From: Eubacterium sp.
Lineage (GTDB): Bacteria > Bacillota > Clostridia > Lachnospirales > Lachnospiraceae
Direction of reading: 5' to 3'
Assembly: GCA_024681515.1 (NCBI GenBank)
Contig: JAILAR010000004.1
Location: forward strand, 1 to 64,000
Length of the DNA: 64,000 nucleotides
Shown here: positions 43,092 through 50,923 of the stretch, one piece after another
Layout: every line of letters starts with the position of its first letter
How positions within the stretch are numbered: position 1 is the stretch's first letter
The notes under the pieces: generated by a model
What the model was told of the DNA's origin: nothing
Databases searched by the model: none
The model's input: only the letters and a program-made list of their open reading frames with translations
Position numbers and translations under genes: made by a program

Positions 43092-43199
43092 TCCTATTCC
43101 ATACTGCGCGCCTAAAGCGCTCCGTGGATTATCATTTCGCACGTATTTGCATATAATTTGCTTTACATTCCCTGTTCGAGTACGTGCTCCATGATAATC
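43092..43199 (-). repeat. SD-bearing intergenic repeat, family 1 copy B
   Basis: This lies inside the transcribed leader of the large surface protein. Outer arms GATTATCAT (43127-43135) / ATGATAATC (43191-43199) and inner arms GCACGTA (43139-43145) / TACGTGC (43181-43187) pair perfectly. Downstream on the minus strand come a GCGC hairpin, CAGTATGGAATA and the AGGAGG ribosome-binding site. Confidence 0.75.
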
Positions 43200-43241
43200 A
43201 GTCCATATACTCCCTTTCACGCAACTATCAAGATATTGTAA

Positions 43242-43270
43242 ATTATACTACAATCCTGCCTTTTTTACAA
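43242..43270 (-). promoter_or_regulatory. Promoter of the large surface protein
   Basis: TTGTAA (43265-43270), 17-base spacer and TATAAT (43242-43247) on the minus strand, placing repeat copy B wholly in the 5' leader. Confidence 0.75.
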
Positions 43271-43338
43271 TGAAACCTGTAAACATTTTCATTTTGCATA
43301 CAACGTTACACACGTGAATCCATACAGAAATTAACCAC

Positions 43339-43370
43339 AAAAAAATCGGCCGGAGACTGGCTCCGGCCGA
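43339..43370 (-). terminator. Terminator after the YjfF-like permease
   Basis: Perfect 10-base arms TCGGCCGGAG / CTCCGGCCGA (43346-43355 and 43361-43370), followed by seven T on the minus strand. Confidence 0.9.
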
Positions 43371-43376
43371 AAGGAT

Positions 43377-44330
43377 TTAGAGGGTTTTTCTCTTTTGTCT
43401 TCTCTTTAATACGACGCTCTGCAGAATGATGAAGAAGCAGAGCATTCCGCCGGTACTGATCTGCTGCCAGTACGGGTGATTGAGTCCGCTGCTCACGACT
43501 ACCTTCTTGATGGTGGTAAGTGTCAATGTTCCAAAGAAGGTACCGACTACGCTTCCCACACCACCGGTAAGAAGGGTTCCACCAATGATTGCAGAGGCGA
43601 TGGCATTCATTTCCATGCCGGCTGCGTTGGTTGCATTTCCGGCACCGGTATGCATCATAAAGACGAAACCGGCGATTCCGCACAGAAGACCACTGATCAC
43701 ATATGTGAGGAAACGGGTCCGTTTCACATTGATACCAAGCATCAGTGCGCTCTGCTGGTTTCCGCCGATGGCATAGACGTTACGGCCCAGACGGATATAT
43801 CTCAGCAGGATAAAGACCACGACTACAACAATGATGGCAACCACAACACCAAGCTCGATCCGGGCCGGGATCTGATTTCCGTTCTTTGCCGTATAACCCA
43901 GCCAGGAGATCTCGATCCGCTTGCTCATCAGATCCTGGAAACCTTCATGATCCACTTTCTGCGGATTTACGGACAGGATGGTGGTCATACCACAGGCAAA
44001 GAAGAGTCCCGCAAGAGTTACGATAAATGGCTGGATCTCCAGATAACTGATCAGAAAGCCCTGAACCACGCCGAATGCAAGCCCGATCCCCAGCGCAAGC
44101 AGGATAGCTACGAAGATATTTCCGCCCTTGTTCAGATAAAGAACACAGCTCATAACGACCAGCGATGTCACCGCACCGACACTGATATCGATGCCACCGC
44201 CGATCATGACGATGGTAAGGCCACAGGCCACGATGATCAGCGGGCTGTTGTCATTCAGAAGGTCGAAGATCTGCTGCGGATGCAGGAACCCGCCTCCGAT
44301 GAAGATCATGGACAGAACGTACATTAACAC
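43377..44330 (-). CDS. YjfF/RbsC-like sugar ABC permease, 5' end fused to a ytfQ remnant
   Basis: A 317-residue permease of the ribose/galactofuranose type, with MIGGGIDISVGAVTSLV, VYAIGGNQQSALMLGI and AIASAIIGGTLLTGGVGSV as family blocks. It starts with GTG at 44330 inside sequence that in another frame is the end of a substrate-binding protein remnant, so its natural first 15-25 residues appear lost to a deletion. In intact systems the order is ytfQ, ytfR, ytfT, yjfF. Here the ATPase and the other permease are missing. The reading frame is otherwise open, but without an ATPase it is unlikely to work as a transporter. Confidence 0.7.
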   Translation of the reverse strand: MLMYVLSMIFIGGGFLHPQQIFDLLNDNSPLIIVACGLTIVMIGGGIDISVGAVTSLVVMSCVLYLNKGGNIFVAILLALGIGLAFGVVQGFLISYLEIQPFIVTLAGLFFACGMTTILSVNPQKVDHEGFQDLMSKRIEISWLGYTAKNGNQIPARIELGVVVAIIVVVVVFILLRYIRLGRNVYAIGGNQQSALMLGINVKRTRFLTYVISGLLCGIAGFVFMMHTGAGNATNAAGMEMNAIASAIIGGTLLTGGVGSVVGTFFGTLTLTTIKKVVVSSGLNHPYWQQISTGGMLCFFIILQSVVLKRRQKRKTL

Positions 44331-44337
44331 GAATCCG

Positions 44338-44972
44338 GCCGTCCTTTCGGATCGTATCCATAAACCCTGCCTGTCTCTGCCGCATGGGCGTAGAATCCTC
44401 GGTTCCCGTGATCTCCACGATCTTCATATGGCTCTTTCCGAGAGCATCGGCCTTTCGGATCAGATACTCTCCGGCCATAACGCCTTCCTGATAGAAATCC
44501 GCACCGATCAGGCAGGTGGCAAGTCCCTCTTCCTTCGTGTTAATGTCCCTGTCCACCAGGATCACGGGGATCCCCGCATCCTTTGCCTCCTTCAGCACAT
44601 TACCCAGCCTTCTTCCACAATGGGAGAAAATGCGATCACATCCACCTTGTAGGCAATGAACCGCCGGATCGCAGCGATCTGATTTTCCTGCTTCTGGTTT
44701 GCATTCTCCAGCATCAGGCTGATCCCGTACTCTCCGGCCTTCTTTTCGATATCCCGGGTGTTGCCGATTCTCCACGCACTCTCGGAGCCCAGCTGGCTGA
44801 AGCCCAGCAGAAGCTTCGGGCCCTCCGACTCCTCCTTTGATCCGCACCCGGAAAGGGCGATGGCAAAAAGGACTGTGATCACAGCGAAGAACCATTTCAG
44901 ACGGCGAACCTTTTTCCCCGTTTTATTTTCACTTTTATTTGCAGTTTTATTTCCAGAATTAACCACAACCAC
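44338..44972 (-). pseudogene. Broken YtfQ-like sugar-binding lipoprotein gene
   Basis: The N-terminal part encodes a lipoprotein signal (IALSGC at the lipobox) and the start of a periplasmic sugar-binding protein (LLLGFSQLGSESAWR, YKVDVIAFSPIVEEGW). After GGC TGG the frame runs to a TGA at about 44597. The following family residues NVLKEAKDAGIPVILVDRD continue one frame over, so a single base is missing near 44606. The reading then goes to about 44340, where it joins permease sequence, losing the C-terminal half. It is a two-hit pseudogene, from a one-base deletion plus a large deletion. Confidence 0.82.
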
Positions 44973-45001
44973 TTCACCCCGGTTTTCAAACAGATCCCAT
45001 A

Positions 45002-46057
45002 TCAGCTCAGGACACGTCTCGGATAGATCACCTGTCTGTTTTTGTCCAGAACCACATATTCCACGATCCCTTCTTCGTTCAGTGTTATCTTCACATGGAC
45101 CGTCTGACTCCGATACTGCTCCGGGATCCTGCAGGTTCCGATGGGTTCATCATAGTCCCGATTACGATAGTTCCCGGCATAAAAGCAGAGAACATTATCG
45201 TAGGAAATGGACAGATCCACCGTATTCTGCACCGGCAGCTCCGTATTGCGTTTAAACACCTCCTGAAGATCACCGCCCACACCGGAGCCGATACTGATCC
45301 CCTCCACACAGCAGTCTACGAGGAAGCATTTACGGATCTGATCGCATCGAAAATCCGCCAGCTTCATAAGAAGGCTAAGAGCTCCTTTTGAAATCTCATT
45401 TTCTATGGATGTCGGAGTTTTCGCAAAGGAAGCTTCCATGATCCGCGGGAAAAGGGCTCCGACCGGTCCGGCATTTTCATCTGCCATAATATAAAGCTCT
45501 TCATCCTTCTCACCGACGGTCATACCCAGCTCCGCATACAGGGCTTTCAGTTCATCCAGTGTTTTCTTCAGGAGATTATTTGCGTCTTCCACGGCAGCTT
45601 CTTTCGTAAATGCGATCGTCGTGGATCCATGTACCCGAAGAACTTCCCCATCAACATGAAAGAGCAGATATTCCGCATAATTGGAATGTACGTTGCAGAG
45701 AAATACTGTCTTCCCGTCCAGAGCCGCCGTCTGATACAGACCCAGCGCAGAAGCAAGTGACCCCTTGATCATGGTCCTTACCTTCATCCCACAGGCCTGC
45801 GCCGCTTTTTTTACTCGTTCCCGACCGGCATAATTACAGTAAGCAGGAACCGCAAAGATCGTTTCCGTGATCACGACTCCGGTACATTCGATCATATCCT
45901 TTGCCACCCGAAGGAGGGCCGTAAGCCCTGCCTCATCCTGAAACAGGTCCTTTGTCCGAAACCCGACTATGTATCTCAGGTACTCCGTAACGATCGAACT
46001 GCCGTCATGATAGGAATACGCGATCACATCACCTGTAAGATCCAGTGCTACTAACAT
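45002..46057 (-). CDS. Divergent Hsp70/DnaK-like ATPase-domain protein
   Basis: A 351-residue protein with the actin-like ATPase fold of Hsp70 in reduced form. IFAVPAYCNYAGRERVKKAA corresponds to the DnaK AVPAYFND block. IKGSLASALGLY stands where NEPTAAALAYG would be. FLVDCCVEGISIGSGVGGD is a degenerate phosphate-2/adenosine region. The usual N-terminal GIDLGTT is replaced by VALDLTGDV, and there is no substrate-binding domain. ATP use is uncertain. AAGGAG precedes the ATG. It lies between remnants of signalling and transport genes but is itself intact. Confidence 0.62.
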   Translation of the reverse strand: MLVALDLTGDVIAYSYHDGSSIVTEYLRYIVGFRTKDLFQDEAGLTALLRVAKDMIECTGVVITETIFAVPAYCNYAGRERVKKAAQACGMKVRTMIKGSLASALGLYQTAALDGKTVFLCNVHSNYAEYLLFHVDGEVLRVHGSTTIAFTKEAAVEDANNLLKKTLDELKALYAELGMTVGEKDEELYIMADENAGPVGALFPRIMEASFAKTPTSIENEISKGALSLLMKLADFRCDQIRKCFLVDCCVEGISIGSGVGGDLQEVFKRNTELPVQNTVDLSISYDNVLCFYAGNYRNRDYDEPIGTCRIPEQYRSQTVHVKITLNEEGIVEYVVLDKNRQVIYPRRVLS

Positions 46058-46079
46058 AAAACAATCTCCTTTTATAACA

Positions 46080-46440
46080 TCATCCCATCAGGGACAGCAG
46101 CGTTTCATAAAGCGCTTCCGGATGATCCGATACTCAACATAATCCAGATTATCCTCATTGTGAAGGATCTGTGTCTGGATCGATTCCGAGATCGCCTGAT
46201 AATCTTCCGGATGCAGCATCCCCCGAAACGTAAAACCGGTCAGTGCCTTAAAATCTTCCAGATCATCACATCCGAAAATGTCAAACACCGCATGGTTCGC
46301 ATAGATCAGTTCCTCCGGTGCTTCCGCCTTATAAATGAAGAACCCGCCGGGCATATGCCTGCCGAGTTCCTCCACTACCGGCATCGTCTGTTCATTTAAT
46401 GATGCTGGGGTCAAAAGGTATTTTGCCCCCAGCTGATGAT
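46080..46440 (-). pseudogene. PAS-domain remnant of a sensor protein
   Basis: About 95 codons encode a PAS-like domain (GGFFIYKAEAPEELIYANHA, FTFRGMLHPEDYQ). The frame then breaks after EYRIIRK. One frame over, EALYETLLSLMG and a TGA at 46080-46082 look like the tail of a receiver domain, so most of a hybrid sensor kinase seems deleted. Upstream, the reading frame runs into a repeat element (46400-46520) with no credible start. It follows an HPt gene in the same direction. Confidence 0.6.
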
Positions 46441-46520
46441 TCGCAGCACGCACACTACGTGTGCAATGTGCTGCTAAAACACTCACGGAAAAAACAGCAC
46501 TCCGTGCCGACGCGCCATCA
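46400..46520 (+). repeat. Intergenic repeat, family 2 copy, inverted
   Basis: Contains GGGGTCAAAA / TTTTGCCCC arms and GATGATTCGCAGCACGC followed by CACTACGTGTGCAATGTG. This matches, apart from single changes, the minus-strand copy near 32.1 kb (ATGATACGCAGCACGCA, then TTCGTGTGCAATGTG). It has replaced the 5' end of the PAS remnant and abuts the HPt stop. Confidence 0.6.
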
Positions 46521-46868
46521 ATCCTTGCAGAGCTTTGCCAGTTCATCTAAATTCTTTCGGATCTGACTGAGATTCTCTGTCTGATCCTCCTCACTCCGAT
46601 GCCGGAGGGGCTCCGTGATCTCCACCACATACTCGTAAAGCGGTGTCAGAGACAGATTCCCCGTAACACCCTTCATCGCATGGGCAGCCTCAAACGCAGC
46701 GTCCAGATTACCGGCAGCGAGCGCAGCTTCCAGTTTTCCATACATCCCCTCGCACTCATCCACTGCCTTTTGCACCAGTTTGAGATAAAACCCCTCATTA
46801 TTCATGCAGCGCTTCAGACCGCTTTCCACGTCCGCGCCGTACTGCTTTAAACCCTCGATCGTAACCAT
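46518..46868 (-). CDS. Histidine phosphotransfer (HPt) protein
   Basis: A 116-residue four-helix HPt protein. The phosphoacceptor is His63 in AAHAMKGVTGNLSLT, and the flanking helices have the expected length. The ATG at 46866-46868 has AAGGAG eight bases upstream. The longer reading frame through 46946 is the spacer after the EAL domain. It would shuttle phosphate between a hybrid sensor kinase and a receiver. Both likely partners in this locus (the PAS remnant and the REC-GGDEF-EAL gene) are broken, so it may be an orphan. Confidence 0.85.
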   Translation of the reverse strand: MVTIEGLKQYGADVESGLKRCMNNEGFYLKLVQKAVDECEGMYGKLEAALAAGNLDAAFEAAHAMKGVTGNLSLTPLYEYVVEITEPLRHRSEEDQTENLSQIRKNLDELAKLCKD

Positions 46869-46946
46869 ATAATACTTCTCCTTATAAATAACACTACGTG
46901 TTTCCGTGTGTATACCGGTCGTTTCCGGTGCTCCTTTACTTCGCAC

Positions 46947-48653
46947 CTACGATTCTGACTCCCGATCACGAATTTCCTTCTCGATAAAGACACGGAATTC
47001 TTCCGGCGGTACAGGTCGCGAGAAATAGTAACCCTGAATGATGTCGCAGCCCATTTGAGCAAGAAGCTTCAGCTGTTCCTCTGTTTCCACACCCTCGGCT
47101 ACCACCGGGACCTGCAGGAACCGGGCGATGTCAATTACCAGCTCCACCAGCTTCTGGCTCTTCTCATCCCGCTGCATGTTCCGGATGAATTTCATATCCA
47201 TCTTCAGCACGTCGATGGGAATGGTGGTCAGCATATTCAGGGATGAATAGCCGGAACCGAAGTCATCCATTTCGATCCGGAAACCTTCCTCCCGGAGATG
47301 ATTCACGGTCTCGATCAGTCCCTGTGCATTGTTGGAATACGCTGACTCCGTGATCTCCAGCAACAGATTTTCAGGAGACAGTGCATATTTCCGCAGCAGG
47401 GTAAGCAGCTTCTCTTCCAGCTCCGGATCGTAAATATCGATTCGTGAAACGTTCACGGACACCGGGATCGTGATCCCGAATTCATCCTTCCAGAGTTTCA
47501 CCTGTGCGGCCGCTTCCTGCCATACGTAATTATCCAGTTTCTGGATCAGTCCGTTGCTCTCAAAAAGCGGGATGAAATCTCCCGGGCTGATCATTCCCAG
47601 CTCCGGATGTTTCCATCGGATCAGTGCTTCGGCACTCTTTAACTTCGGACGTCCTTCACTGATATCATACTTCGGCTGATAGAAAACCACGAAATCCTTA
47701 TTCTTCAGAGCATCATCCATGTCATGGATCAGGCGCTCGCTGTAAAGATTCTTCTTGTTGGTTTCCTAGTTATAGAAAGAGATCTGACGTGTATAATCCC
47801 CCCGGATCAGGTCGCAGGCCTGCTTGGCACGATCAAACCATGCCTCATACGGCTTGCTGCGGTCCACATCCTGACAGATCCCGATACGGAACCGGATACG
47901 CGGAACATGCGTCAGCCGTGCCAGTTCTTCCTGAAGGCCGGCAAAGACACCGTCATACTGCTCTGCATGATCCACGTAGAGACAGAATTCATCCGCATTC
48001 GGACGGCAGCCGATGCAGCTTTTATCAGCGAAAAGTTTCGTAAGCATTATTCCGGTCATCCGCAGGATATCATCTCCCACTTCCCGGCCGAACATTTCGT
48101 TCAGAAGATGAAAATGCTCGATGTTCAGCACGATGGCATCCTTCCTCTGATCCGGCTGATACGTATCCATCTGTCGGATATACTCGAAAAAGAATTCCCT
48201 GGAATACAGGCCGCTGATCTCATCCCGCTCCGCTGCCCGGATCAGGCTCTGATCCTCATAGAATTCCACGATCCGTTCGCATCTGGCCCGGATCACCTCC
48301 GGCATGTCATACGGCTTTGTAATGAAATCCGCCGCACCCAGCTTGATGCTCCGTACCTCAGCCGACTCATCCGCCGTCATCACGATTACCGGAGGAACCA
48401 CCAGATTCTCCTTCTCCCGAAGCTTCTCCAGAAACTCATAGCCATCCATTTCCGGCATCAGAAGATCAAGAAGGATCAGGGAATAATGCATCGTCCGGTC
48501 CTGCAGCATATTCCATGCCTGGACTCCGTTCTCTGCATATGAAACCTCATATAGATCCTCGAAGATCCCACCCAAAAGCTCCCGGTTGATCAATTCATCA
48601 TCTACTACCAGTATTCAGCGTTTAAATCCTTCTGCCTGTCTGATTTTCTCCAT
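46947..48653 (-). pseudogene. REC-GGDEF-EAL response regulator gene with two in-frame stops
   Basis: From the ATG at 48651-48653 (preceded by GGGGG) twelve codons run to a TGA at 48615-48617. The frame continues as ILVVDDELINRELL, the start of a receiver domain. A GGDEF domain with degenerate site (RPNADEF) follows, then a TAG at 47766-47768. After it the same frame goes on through an apparently complete EAL domain (SAEALIRWKHP, EITES, DDFGSGYSSL, AEGVET). Both stops are single-base changes in an otherwise colinear gene. An internal start could still produce the EAL part (46947-47720). Intact relatives turn over cyclic-di-GMP in response to phosphorylation. Confidence 0.85.
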
Positions 48654-48757
48654 AGCGTCCCCCATATTCTGTCTTTTTTATTGCTTTGATATGTCGCTTT
48701 TGTCTGTCAGACACCCGATGCAGGCCTTGATGTCCATCAGCCTATTTCACCGCATGT

Positions 48758-48785
48758 ATTATACCATGACACACCCCTCATACAA
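48758..48785 (-). promoter_or_regulatory. Promoter upstream of the REC-GGDEF-EAL pseudogene
   Basis: TTGTAT (48780-48785), 16-base spacer and TATAAT (48758-48763) with an extended TGG on the minus strand. It looks intact although the gene is broken. Confidence 0.6.
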
Positions 48786-48904
48786 AACTTTTTTTTGCCG
48801 ACTTATCTGTCAGGTAATCGTCGGCACGATTTCTGTCACTTGATTTGTCCTTGGCACTATAGCCCGGCTACAGTACCTCGTCTAATGGCCATAATGAAGG
48901 AGCC

Positions 48905-50131
48905 TTAGTACAGCGTCCCGTCATAGTACTGCAGCAGCAGATCCGTCACACGGCCGTAGCTGGCGATCCCGTCCTCGATCCCGTAATAATGCATATATCC
49001 ATTTGTAAAATCGTCATGGATCTTCCCCATGGTATCCGTATTGAAGATGGAGTTTTCTTCCACTTCCTCCCAGGCTTCTTTCGTCAGAAAAATGTCATCC
49101 GTTTTCACGTGCTCCGAAAAAGAAGGCTGTGCCTTATAGCGCTCCGGATCCGCCACCTTCATGTTGTCATAATATGCATTCTGAACGTAATTCAGAACCC
49201 CGAGGTAACCGGAGTAAACCACATAGGGATCCTCCGAACGAAGGCAGGCACGAAACGCCAGATAGTTGGCCTCATCCTCCTGCATGTACCCTTTCAGGTG
49301 CGCGTATTCATGACAGAAGACAAAGGCATGATTTGTGATATACATCTTTGTGTTGTAATTTGCTTCCATGGAAAACGGAAAGAAGATCCCCATGAGCCGG
49401 CTCTGGGACATGACGGAGGAAAAAAAGACCGGTTTCATGTCCGGATAATATCCCGCCAGCCGCGGATACTCGTCTTCCATGGACTGCATGAGACGTCGGC
49501 ACTCCCCGTTAAGGTCCGAAAGATCCGGATCGTAGATCAGCCTGCCCTTGTCATCCCGGGGAAACTCCGCTGCCATGGCATTGCATTTCTCCACCAGGTA
49601 ATTTCGAAGGATCTCCAGCTCCCCCACAGTGTATGCCCGTGCCTGTCCTTTGACCTCCATATCCGAGCAGCCATAAGGGATGGAACAGTTAAGTGTCATG
49701 ATCAGGGCCACAGACAGCAGGATCATAAGAAAGGTCTTATAAAACACCCGGCAGAATCTCCGGAATCCTGCTTTTTTTCGAAGAAAGATCAAAAGTATAC
49801 CGAGGATCAGAACCGCAGCGATGAGCAACAAACCGAGAACGATCAGAATCTCTCCGACAGAGAACGGAAACAGTCCGGTAAGCCTTCCATAGGTGTTCAG
49901 AATGACCGGTGTAATATGTGAGGTATAGAAATCACAGAACCCTTTCCACATGGCCAGCAGATTAAAAACAAGTATCAAAAGCAAAAGGGCCCCGGCCGAA
50001 ATCCAATACGGACTCCGGAGGATCCTTCCACCGATTCTCTTCAGTTTTTTATTCAAGTCTTTATTCACGTTTTTATCATATTCTTTCCCTGGACACCGAT
50101 CAGTTCTGTCCATAATATGCATTTGCCCCAT
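48905..50131 (-). CDS. DUF3810-type membrane metallopeptidase-like protein
   Basis: A 408-residue protein with three N-terminal helices (residues about 45-150, including [19 protein letters not shown] and [20 protein letters not shown]). A soluble part with the zinc-protease motif HEYAH follows, inside [25 protein letters not shown], the DUF3810 hallmark. Family members are membrane-bound putative zincins of unknown substrate. The frame opens at 50131, overlapping the araD end by 32 bases. A GTG at about 50068 is another possible start, as no strong site marks either. It is not obviously related to arabinose use. Confidence 0.75.
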   Translation of the reverse strand: MGQMHIMDRTDRCPGKEYDKNVNKDLNKKLKRIGGRILRSPYWISAGALLLLILVFNLLAMWKGFCDFYTSHITPVILNTYGRLTGLFPFSVGEILIVLGLLLIAAVLILGILLIFLRKKAGFRRFCRVFYKTFLMILLSVALIMTLNCSIPYGCSDMEVKGQARAYTVGELEILRNYLVEKCNAMAAEFPRDDKGRLIYDPDLSDLNGECRRLMQSMEDEYPRLAGYYPDMKPVFFSSVMSQSRLMGIFFPFSMEANYNTKMYITNHAFVFCHEYAHLKGYMQEDEANYLAFRACLRSEDPYVVYSGYLGVLNYVQNAYYDNMKVADPERYKAQPSFSEHVKTDDIFLTKEAWEEVEENSIFNTDTMGKIHDDFTNGYMHYYGIEDGIASYGRVTDLLLQYYDGTLY

Positions 50132-50795
50132 GTTTCCGGAAGAAATGCTTGTCTCGGATGCAGTCCGGTGCCGGACGAACCTCCGGATTGATGAGCTCCG
50201 TCTTCAGGGCCATCTTCGCAACTTCCTCCAGCACAACCGCGTTATGTACGGCTTCCGCCGCATCCTTGCCCCAGGTGAATGGGCCGTGATTGGTGCAGAG
50301 CACGCCGGGGGTATACATGGGATTGATGCCCCGCTTCTCAAAAGTCTCGATGATCACAAGACCCGTATTCTTTTCGTATGCCTCATCGATCTCCTCCGGC
50401 GTCAGGTTCCGAGCGCAGGGAATCTCCCCAAAGAAATAATCCGCATGGGTGGTTCCGTACAGCGGAATACTTCGTCCCGCCTGAGCCCAGGAAGTCGCCT
50501 CCGGACTGTGAGTATGTACGATACCGCCGATCTCCTTGTAATACTTGTACAGTTCCAGATGGGTCGGGGTATCCGACGAAGGTCTCATGTCTCCCTCCAC
50601 CTTCCGGCCGTCCAGATCCATCACCACCATATCTTCCCAGCGCATGGTCTCATAATCCACCCCACTGGGTTTGATCACGAAAAGCCCTGACTCACGGTCG
50701 ATACTGCTGACATTTCCCCAGGTGTAGGTCACAAGCCCCCGACGGGGAAGCTCCATATTCGCCTCGTATACCTTCTTCTTCAGTTCCTCAAGCAT
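50100..50795 (-). CDS. araD: L-ribulose-5-phosphate 4-epimerase
   Basis: A 231-residue class-II aldolase-like epimerase that makes D-xylulose-5-phosphate from L-ribulose-5-phosphate. Motifs include [32 protein letters not shown], and the zinc site [14 protein letters not shown] with YGTTHADYF. Start ATG at 50793-50795 uses AGGAG that is the terminal part of repeat copy C. It follows araB in the arabinose operon. Confidence 0.95.
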   Translation of the reverse strand: MLEELKKKVYEANMELPRRGLVTYTWGNVSSIDRESGLFVIKPSGVDYETMRWEDMVVMDLDGRKVEGDMRPSSDTPTHLELYKYYKEIGGIVHTHSPEATSWAQAGRSIPLYGTTHADYFFGEIPCARNLTPEEIDEAYEKNTGLVIIETFEKRGINPMYTPGVLCTNHGPFTWGKDAAEAVHNAVVLEEVAKMALKTELINPEVRPAPDCIRDKHFFRKHGANAYYGQN

Positions 50796-50805
50796 TGTTT
50801 TGTCT

Positions 50806-50917
50806 CCTATTCCATACTTCGCGCCTTCCGGCGCTCCGTTACGAATCATTTCGCGCGTATATTCCGATCACTCACTTTATCCTTCGTTCTTTAGTCCGCG
50901 CTCCATGATTCGTCATA
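50806..50917 (-). repeat. SD-bearing intergenic repeat, family 1 copy C
   Basis: Between araB and araD. Perfect outer arms ACGAATCAT (50841-50849) / ATGATTCGT (50905-50913), inner CGCGCG/CGCG pairing, then a GCGCC-TTCC-GGCGC hairpin (50821-50834) and, on the minus strand, GGCGCGAAGTATGGAATAGG leading into the araD start. The last block is nearly identical to copy D. Confidence 0.75.
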
Positions 50918-50923
50918 ACGTAA

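Noticed and set aside
47766-47768. TAG in the REC-GGDEF-EAL gene as programmed readthrough or pyrrolysine
   Set aside because: A second unrelated stop near the start of the same gene and decay of its neighbours favour a pseudogene; no pyrrolysine genes are in view.
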